Source: Pontiella sp.
GTDB lineage: Bacteria > Verrucomicrobiota > Kiritimatiellia > Kiritimatiellales > Pontiellaceae
Assembly: GCA_029935255.1 (NCBI GenBank)
Contig: JAOZKS010000004.1
Span: 1 to 26,389, forward strand
Length of the DNA: 26,389 bases
Reading direction: 5' to 3'
Position 1 is the stretch's first letter. Each line of letters starts with the position of its first letter. Positions 21,020 through 26,389 of the stretch are shown here, piece by piece. The translations under genes were made by a program, and so were the position numbers. The notes beneath the pieces are model-generated. The model ran no database searches, was not told where the DNA came from, and saw nothing but the letters and a program-made list of their open reading frames with translations.

Positions 21020-21833
21020 CGGCGAGTCCTTTTAGAAATGCGGTGATGGTACTTTTCATGCGCGGCATGGTTTCGGCGGCGACTTGATTGACATCTTCGT
21101 GGGTGAGCTTGCTATTGCCGATGCCTGCCGCCCAGTTGCAGACGCAGGAAAGCCCGGCCACTCGCATGCCGAGCGCATTGGCCACGATCGCCTCGGGCAC
21201 GGTCGACATGCCGACGGCATCTGCGCCCATGGAGCGGTATTGGTTGATTTCCGCCGGCGTTTCGAAGGTGGGGCCGCTCGTGGCGATGTATACCCCCGCA
21301 GCATCCGCACCGGCTTTGAGCAGCCGTTCCCTTAAGGATTTTTTGTAGACTTCCGATTGGTCGGGGAAGCGGGTTCCAAGCTTTGGGTTGTACGGGCCGA
21401 TCAGCGGGTTGGAGCCGAGCATGTTGATGTGGTCGTCAACGGCCATCAGCGAGCCCGGGCCAAGGTCATTTCGGATTCCACCGGAAGCATTCGTGAGCAG
21501 GACGGTATCGGCACCGAGCGCGTGGAGAAGATAGATCGGCAGAATGACCGGTGTCCAGCCTTCGCCTTCATACCAATGGCGGCGACCTTGGAAAACAAAG
21601 GTCTCCATGCCATGGACGGTGGTTGCGAGCAATTTTCCTGCATGGCCCATTACCCCGGTTTTTCCAAAGCCCGGAATCCGGTCATATGAAATCTCGGTGC
21701 CTTGAAAGCCGTCAACGGCTTCGGCCCAGCCGGAGCCTAGGATCAGCCCGCACTTTGGTTTGGCGGCGGGCCACATCTTTTGAAGGGCCTCCACGGCGGA
21801 GTCGAGCGTCAGTTGATTGATCTGTGTATTCAT
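21006..21833 (-). CDS. Purine nucleoside phosphorylase (trimeric, inosine/guanosine type)
   Basis: A 275-aa enzyme that splits inosine, guanosine and their deoxy forms with phosphate into base and ribose-1-phosphate. It has GLILGSGWAEAV (phosphate-binding Ser), GVMGHAGKLL, FQGRRHWYEGEGW (phosphate-binding Arg and His), LTNASGGIRNDL, GVYIATSGPTFETPAEI with the purine-contacting Glu in FETP, ADAVGMSTVPEAIVAN (ribose-contacting Met) and CVCNWAAGI with the base-binding Asn. These are the low-molecular-mass (trimeric) PNP motifs. I use the ATG at 21833, where family similarity starts; an in-frame ATG at 21869 gives a non-family extension. It is the first gene of the salvage operon and is divergent from the SulP gene. 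Confidence 0.95.
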   Translation of the reverse strand: MNTQINQLTLDSAVEALQKMWPAAKPKCGLILGSGWAEAVDGFQGTEISYDRIPGFGKTGVMGHAGKLLATTVHGMETFVFQGRRHWYEGEGWTPVILPIYLLHALGADTVLLTNASGGIRNDLGPGSLMAVDDHINMLGSNPLIGPYNPKLGTRFPDQSEVYKKSLRERLLKAGADAAGVYIATSGPTFETPAEINQYRSMGADAVGMSTVPEAIVANALGMRVAGLSCVCNWAAGIGNSKLTHEDVNQVAAETMPRMKSTITAFLKGLADESA

Positions 21834-21919
21834 AGCCCGCAGTCTAGGCGGAATGGTTGGCTGAATCAATGCGTAGATTAGATTTGAACGGGGTGGGCTT
21901 TTTCAACACTATCCCGCGC

Positions 21920-23602
21920 ATGCTTAAGAAGATTTTTCCATTTCTAGGTTGGCGATTTTCGAAGGGGGATGTTCGTGCCGATTTGATTGCCGGGCTGACG
22001 GTGACGCTGGTGCTTATTCCGCAGTCGATGGCGTATGCTCAGCTGGCAGGCCTGCCGGTGGTGATGGGGCTCTATGCGGCCTGTGTTCCGGTTATGATCG
22101 GTGCTTTATGGGGTTCGTCGCACCATCTGCAGACGGGGCCCGTGGCGATGACTTCGTTACTGGTCGGTGTTGTTCTGCTGCCTTTGGCCGTACCGGAAAC
22201 CGCAACCTATATTGCTTTGGCCGGCTTGTTGACGGTCTTGATTGGTTGCATCCGGTTGTTTGTCGGCATCACCCGGTTGACCGTGCTGGCCAACTTTCTT
22301 TCGAAACCGGTCGTTGACGGTTTTGTTCATGCCGGCGTACTCGTTATTGCTTCGTCTCAAGTCAGTAAGTTGTTTGGACTTGAGATGGAAAGAGGGGGTT
22401 GGTATTTGCGCAACCTATGGGAGTTGCTGTGCCGACTGGACGAATCCAACCTGACGGCTGCGGCGCTGGGCGGAGCCTCGATCGTTCTTCTGGTTGTGTT
22501 GAAACGGTTTTTTCCGAAGCTGCCCGCCGCACTGCTGGTGGTGGCCGTTGCGACGCTGACGGTGTTCCTTTTGGGTTTGCACGATTCAGAGCGGGTTGCC
22601 GCCCCGGTTGCTATTGTCGGGCATATTCCAACCGGGCTGCCGCGTCCGGTCTCCATCCAGATTGATTGGGGCATGATTCTGAAAATGCTCCCCGGCGCGT
22701 TGGTGATCACCTTCATCGGGTTCATGGAAATGTGTGGCGTGACCAAGGCGGTCGCCGCCCAGAGCCGACAGAAGATTGACTTGAACCAAGAGATGATCGG
22801 GCAGGGGCTCGCGGCGCTTTCCTCGGGCTTGACCGGAGGGTATACCGTCAGCGGATCCTTGTCGCGCACGGCACTCAACTATGCCTCTGGTGCGAAGAGC
22901 GGGCTCAGTGCCTTGTTCACCGGGCTGTTTGTTGCCGTCTTTCTCATGTTCTTGGCAGGAACAATCTACTGCCTGCCGAAAGCCACGCTCGGGGCCATTA
23001 TTATCGTGGCAGTGGTTAAACTGCTGAAATTCAAGCGGCTGTTCGGCTATTGGAAGGTAAGTCGTCTTGAAGGGATTACGGCAGGGGTGACGTTTCTGGG
23101 AACCCTCCTGTTTGCCCCGCAGTTGCAGAATGGCATTCTACTTGGCGCAGCCCTTTCAATTGTGATTTTTCTGTTTCAGGCCATGAAGCCCCATGTGTCG
23201 CTACTCGGTCGCCACGAAGATGGAAGCTACCGCACACATACCCTTTATGATCTGGAAATTGACCCGCAGATGCCCGTTATCCGCTTCGATGGCCGCCTCT
23301 TTTTTGCCGACACCTCCTATTTCGAGAACATCGTTCTGGATACGTGCGGCAACTATCCCGACGCGGACTTTATCGCCATCGATTGTCAGGGCATCAACGG
23401 CATCGATGCCTCCGGCGAGGCCGTATTACGCGAAATGGTGGAGAAACTTCGTGGAAACAAAACCGAGTTGCTATTCGTCGGGATGAAGCGTCCTGTTCGC
23501 GATGTGCTTCACCGTTCAGGACTCTATGATGAAATCGGGGGCAAAAACTTTTTCCATCGCCTGGATGATGCCCGCAACTGGGTTGTTGGCAAGGATGCAT
23601 AA
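21920..23602 (+). CDS. SulP-family anion transporter with STAS domain
   Basis: A 560-aa inner-membrane transporter of the SLC26/SulP family, which moves sulfate, bicarbonate or other anions. The start LKKIFPFLGWRF is followed by the signature RADLIAGLTVTLVLIPQSMAYAQLAGLP and GLYAACVPVMIGALWGSS, about 10-12 membrane segments, and QGLAALSSGLTGGYTVSGSLSRTALNYASGAKS with the conserved GS(x)SRT motif. The last 130 residues form a cytosolic STAS domain (VIRFDGRLFFAD, FIAIDCQGINGIDASGEAVL, LFVGMKRPVRDVL). The substrate cannot be told; sulfate or bicarbonate are the usual options. I start at the ATG at 21920; an in-frame ATG at 21869 would add 17 residues. No ribosome site is obvious. Confidence 0.93.
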   Translation: MLKKIFPFLGWRFSKGDVRADLIAGLTVTLVLIPQSMAYAQLAGLPVVMGLYAACVPVMIGALWGSSHHLQTGPVAMTSLLVGVVLLPLAVPETATYIALAGLLTVLIGCIRLFVGITRLTVLANFLSKPVVDGFVHAGVLVIASSQVSKLFGLEMERGGWYLRNLWELLCRLDESNLTAAALGGASIVLLVVLKRFFPKLPAALLVVAVATLTVFLLGLHDSERVAAPVAIVGHIPTGLPRPVSIQIDWGMILKMLPGALVITFIGFMEMCGVTKAVAAQSRQKIDLNQEMIGQGLAALSSGLTGGYTVSGSLSRTALNYASGAKSGLSALFTGLFVAVFLMFLAGTIYCLPKATLGAIIIVAVVKLLKFKRLFGYWKVSRLEGITAGVTFLGTLLFAPQLQNGILLGAALSIVIFLFQAMKPHVSLLGRHEDGSYRTHTLYDLEIDPQMPVIRFDGRLFFADTSYFENIVLDTCGNYPDADFIAIDCQGINGIDASGEAVLREMVEKLRGNKTELLFVGMKRPVRDVLHRSGLYDEIGGKNFFHRLDDARNWVVGKDA

Positions 23603-23605
23603 TAA

Positions 23606-23752
23606 AAAGGCGCAATCGCTATACTGATTGGTTTTGCCTTGGCACTCGGGGTGCCAGCCGAAACGGTGCAGACCGAGATCAAGATCGATCCGTCAATCCG
23701 CTTGGCTCTAGAAGCCATTGCCTGGAAGGTCTACGAGGAATTTACGCTGTAG
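23606..23752 (+). other. Short open frame after the SulP stop, possible gene remnant
   Basis: After the tandem TAA TAA ending the SulP gene, the same frame stays open for 48 codons to a TAG at 23750. It reads GAIAILIGFALALGVP then AETVQTEIKIDPSIRLALEA and IAWKVYEEFTL. It lacks a good start or ribosome site and overlaps the end of the convergent peptidase gene by 11 bases. The sequence looks protein-like and could be the tail of a lost gene; I cannot assign a family. Confidence 0.25.
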
Positions 23753-24923
23753 CCAGCTCCGCGATCTTTAGCAATACGTCGCAGGCGGTTAGGTATTCTT
23801 TGATGTTCACATACTCTTCCACTTGGTGGAACTTGTGCGAGCCGGTTCCGAGCGTGACGGTGGGCAGGCCTTTTTCATTAAAGTTGTTGGCATCGAGCCC
23901 GGCATCCATCACCAGCGGGTTGGGCTTCAAGCCAACCGCTTCGACGGCCTTGCAGGCCATCTTGACACAGGGTTCTGATTTTTTGAGGCGGAAGGCGTTG
24001 TAGTCGCTGATGACGGTAAACTTCACCTTGCCGCATTTGCCCTTATCGTTGGCCACACTCTTCGCGGCCTGTTCAAAACTGGTTTTGTAGACTTTTACGA
24101 TCTGCTTCAGAAAGGTCGGGTTATGGCTGCGGCACTCGCCCGTCATCACCGCGTTATCCATTACCTGATTGCTGGCTTCACCCCCCTTCATTGAGCCCAG
24201 ATTCGATGTGCCGATTCGATGGCCTTTCACGATCCGTCCGAAATAGCCCTTCTCCGCAATTGCGGCGATGGCCTTCGAAGCAATCAGCCCTGCGGAAATA
24301 CCTTTATGCGGTTCGAGTCCGGCATGGGTAGAGATGCCTTTGAGCTCCGCCGTCCAGCGTACGGCACTCATTGCACCGATCACGATTTCGTTTGGATGTT
24401 GGCCATCGAGATTAAAGCCCATTACCGGATTGCCCAAATCTTTGAACCGGACCATACGTGAACCATGCAATCCATTCTCTTCAGCGATCGGGAACAGTAG
24501 GGTGATCGGCGGGTGGGGAATTTTATTTTTCAACAGGATTTCGGCCAGCGTCACAATCGCCGCACAACCGGAACGGTCGTCGCCACCTAAGCCGGTTTTT
24601 CCTTTGGCCAAGACTCGGTTTCCTTTGATCACCGGCTCCGCGCCCTTGCAGAGCGGCACGGTATCCATATGCGCTGAAAACATAATTCGCGGTGCTTTGA
24701 TCGTGCCCGGCATCTGGACAATCAGATTTCCAATCTCGAACCCATCGCCCAATCGTTTATGCGCGTCGTCGGTTTTGATCCACGCCGTCTTGCACCCTGC
24801 GGAAATCAGTTTTTTCGTGATGGCGGCAACGACGTTGGACTCCTGCCCCGTCAGGCCTTCCACAGCCAGTAGATCGAGTAGATGATTTAAGGCCATGTCT
24901 TTTTTAACTAGAGATGATTTCAT
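23742..24923 (-). CDS. M20-family zinc peptidase (peptidase T/aminoacyl-peptidase-like)
   Basis: A 393-aa two-zinc metallopeptidase of the M20 family. Metal and catalytic residues are seen in order: SAHMDTVP (His85, catalytic Asp87), GLGGDDRSGCAA (bridging Asp at 115), PIAEENGLHGS (catalytic Glu148 and ligand Glu149), FNLDGQ (Asp173) and GTGSHKFHQVEE near the C-terminus (His ligand). A dimerisation domain with GISTHAGLEPHKGISAG lies between. This fits the PepT-like/PepV-like exopeptidases; the substrate is probably a di- or tripeptide. AAAGGA with an 8-base spacer supports the ATG at 24923, which overlaps the end of the upstream thymidine phosphorylase gene by 20 bases; the two genes are cotranscribed and probably coupled. 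Confidence 0.93.
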   Translation of the reverse strand: MKSSLVKKDMALNHLLDLLAVEGLTGQESNVVAAITKKLISAGCKTAWIKTDDAHKRLGDGFEIGNLIVQMPGTIKAPRIMFSAHMDTVPLCKGAEPVIKGNRVLAKGKTGLGGDDRSGCAAIVTLAEILLKNKIPHPPITLLFPIAEENGLHGSRMVRFKDLGNPVMGFNLDGQHPNEIVIGAMSAVRWTAELKGISTHAGLEPHKGISAGLIASKAIAAIAEKGYFGRIVKGHRIGTSNLGSMKGGEASNQVMDNAVMTGECRSHNPTFLKQIVKVYKTSFEQAAKSVANDKGKCGKVKFTVISDYNAFRLKKSEPCVKMACKAVEAVGLKPNPLVMDAGLDANNFNEKGLPTVTLGTGSHKFHQVEEYVNIKEYLTACDVLLKIAELATA

Positions 24924-26178
24924 AGATCAGTTCCTTTGGTTTAATGGGGTTGTTGGAAATCTGAAAAGCGGGTTCGAGGACTTTTAGCCGTTGCGATTCA
25001 TCTTCGTGGCCGTTGGAGTGGATGATGCAGAGGGGGTCGCCTTTCTCCACGCGTTCACCGATTTTCTTCAGGTCGGAGATCCCGACGGCGGGGTCGACCG
25101 TGTCGGTGGTTTTGGTTCGGCCGGCACCGAGTAGGAGGGTGGCGCGGCCGATGATTTCGGCATCGCATTTGGAAATATAGCCGGACTCGCGGGCGGCCAA
25201 CGGTATTTGTGTTTCAGCCGTTGGAAGTCCGGCATCGAGATCGCCGCCGTGGCAAGCGACCATTTTCCGGAAGGTTGAAAGGGCGGAGCCGTCCTGTAAC
25301 TTGGCGGCGGGGGCGGGATCGGAGATCCCGGCTACAGTGAGCATTCGGGCCGCCAACTCAATCGTAAGATTTCGGACATCTTCCGGGCCGGTGCCGTTTA
25401 GGATGTCGAGCGACTCCTGAACTTCGAGGGCGTTGCCGACGGTGCGGCCGAGCGGCTGGTTCATATCGGTGATGAGGGCGACAACCTTCTTGCCCATGGC
25501 CGTGCCGGTGTCAACCAGAGCTCTCGCTAGTTGACGGGCATCTTCGATGTTTTTCATAAAGGCACCGGAACCGCATTTGACGTCGAGCACGAGCGAGTCG
25601 ATTCCCTCGGTCATCTTTTTGGACATGATGCTGGAGACGATGAGCGGGATGGAAGGGACGGTGGCGGTGACATCGCGCAGGGCATAGAGTTTTTTGTCGG
25701 CCGGGGCAATTTCAGCAGTCTGGCCAATCATGGAGCAGCCGCAGGTTTCGAGGGTTTGGAAGAATTCGGCTTCAGACAATCCAACGCGGTATCCGGAAAT
25801 GGATTCAAGCTTGTCGAGTGTGCCGCCAGTGATGCCGAGGCCGCGGCCGGAAATCATCGGGACGGTTGCGCCGCAGGCGGCGACGAGCGGGGCGAGGGGG
25901 ATGGAGATTTTATCGCCGATCCCACCCGTTGAATGTTTATCGACTTTCGCGCCGGGGATTTGGCCGGGGTCAATGACTTTGCCGGATTCCATCATGGCGA
26001 CGGTGAGGTCGGCGGTTTCGCGCGCGGTCATTCCCTGGAAGTAGATGGCCATGGCGAGGGCGGACATCTGGTAGTCGGGAATGGAGCCGTTGGTGTAGCC
26101 TGCGATGAAGACGCGGATGTCTTCGGTATCCAGTTCCGCACCATCGCGTTTCTTTTCAATAATCCATTGGGGTAGCAT
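24904..26178 (-). CDS. deoA: Thymidine/pyrimidine-nucleoside phosphorylase
   Basis: A 424-aa enzyme that cleaves thymidine, deoxyuridine or uridine with phosphate to base and sugar-1-phosphate. It starts LPQWIIEKKRDGAELDTEDIRVFIAGYTNG, then has VDKHSTGGIGDKISIPLAPL (phosphate-binding), the GRGLGITGGTLDKLESI signature, the substrate-binding ALRDVTATV, SIMSKKMTEG with the catalytic Lys, LVLDVKCGSGAFMKN and GRTVGNALEVQES. The C-terminal part has GYISKCDAEIIGRATLLLGAGR and a final lipoyl-like domain. The gene could be deoA or pdp; the two differ mainly in uridine use. I start at the ATG at 26178 by family fit; an in-frame ATG at 26262 would add a Thr-rich tail (TPTTTKTTP) not found in relatives. 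Confidence 0.93.
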   Translation of the reverse strand: MLPQWIIEKKRDGAELDTEDIRVFIAGYTNGSIPDYQMSALAMAIYFQGMTARETADLTVAMMESGKVIDPGQIPGAKVDKHSTGGIGDKISIPLAPLVAACGATVPMISGRGLGITGGTLDKLESISGYRVGLSEAEFFQTLETCGCSMIGQTAEIAPADKKLYALRDVTATVPSIPLIVSSIMSKKMTEGIDSLVLDVKCGSGAFMKNIEDARQLARALVDTGTAMGKKVVALITDMNQPLGRTVGNALEVQESLDILNGTGPEDVRNLTIELAARMLTVAGISDPAPAAKLQDGSALSTFRKMVACHGGDLDAGLPTAETQIPLAARESGYISKCDAEIIGRATLLLGAGRTKTTDTVDPAVGISDLKKIGERVEKGDPLCIIHSNGHEDESQRLKVLEPAFQISNNPIKPKELIYEIISS

Positions 26179-26265
26179 GGGTGAAAGATAGTGGGTCGTT
26201 ACGGGATAGTCAATCGGTGTTGTTTTTGTGGTGGTTGGAGTCAGGTCTATTGTATAGTCCATCGT

Positions 26266-26389
26266 ATGAGAAAAGTACTTCAAGTGGTGTGGTTCCTTTT
26301 GGCGGGGTTGGTTTGCGCTGCCGACACGCAAGGCGAAATAGTGCGCGTTGGGATTTTTCCGGAGGAACCACTTAATTTCATGGATCAGT
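26266..26389 (+). CDS. N-terminal part of a secreted solute-binding-type protein (cut by window end)
   Basis: The first 41 codons of a plus-strand gene. A signal peptide is present (MRKVLQVVWFLLAGLVCAAD, possible cleavage after AA or a lipoprotein-like LVCA site), followed by EIVRVGIFPEEPLNFMDQ. This is the typical first strand of periplasmic amino-acid-binding domains (SBP family 3), which also form the sensor part of some histidine kinases and GGDEF proteins. The rest lies outside the window, so the domain downstream is unknown. It is divergent from the deoA gene. No strong ribosome site precedes the ATG. Confidence 0.55.
   Translation, partial: MRKVLQVVWFLLAGLVCAADTQGEIVRVGIFPEEPLNFMDQ

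Noticed and set aside
24268..24885. 205-codon plus-strand frame inside the M20 peptidase gene
   Set aside because: Antisense shadow of a gene with all metal ligands in place; no ribosome site.

Overview
The window looks like an ordinary chromosomal stretch of a Gram-negative bacterium. It carries LPS inner-core sugar genes (kdsA, kdsB, a heptose-7-phosphate kinase), a plant/cyanobacterial-type ADP-glucose pyrophosphorylase (glgC), queuosine and isoprenoid genes, nucleoside-salvage enzymes and a decayed integron integrase next to the Kdo genes. Base composition is moderate and many strong genes have purine-rich Shine-Dalgarno sites. Together these suggest the PVC superphylum (Kiritimatiellota, Lentisphaerota or Verrucomicrobiota). 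That placement is inference; no marker gene settles it.

Left part (1-4340): a frameshifted, internally deleted integron integrase relic runs into the 3' end of a tight minus-strand operon. The operon reads dCMP deaminase-like, DUF3108-like secreted protein, rfaE1, kdsB, kdsA. The last three make activated heptose and Kdo precursors for lipid A-core.

Middle left (4340-13000): single housekeeping or accessory genes on both strands. They are a beta-barrel-like fragment with a strong terminator, an alkaline-phosphatase-superfamily metalloenzyme, queG, an unknown membrane protein, a PIN-PhoH ATPase with no normal start codon, a DCC-family protein, an IspD homologue whose CTP loop has lost its key basic residues, a metallophosphoesterase, acylphosphatase, a nitronate monooxygenase-like flavoprotein and an unknown 80-aa protein. 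An IS5-type transposase scrap and a tRNA-Lys(UUU) with a clear terminator follow.

Middle right (13650-20020): glgC, then a four-gene plus-strand cluster with touching or overlapping start/stop codons (NYN-domain-like protein, HAD phosphatase, SrkA-like kinase, CpXC-like zinc protein). Next, on the minus strand, are a membrane-anchored TPR protein, shikimate kinase and a 60-aa very basic protein.

Right part (20146-26389): a minus-strand purine nucleoside phosphorylase-cytidine deaminase-SixA operon with overlapping genes, a divergent SulP anion transporter, then a pyrimidine nucleoside phosphorylase overlapping an M20 peptidase. With the dCMP deaminase this gives a strong nucleoside-salvage theme. 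The window ends in the first 41 codons of a secreted solute-binding-type protein. I found no CRISPR array, prophage or intact mobile element. The most unusual items are the catalytically altered IspD homologue, the coupled NYN/HAD/SrkA/CpXC cluster and the PhoH gene without a canonical start.
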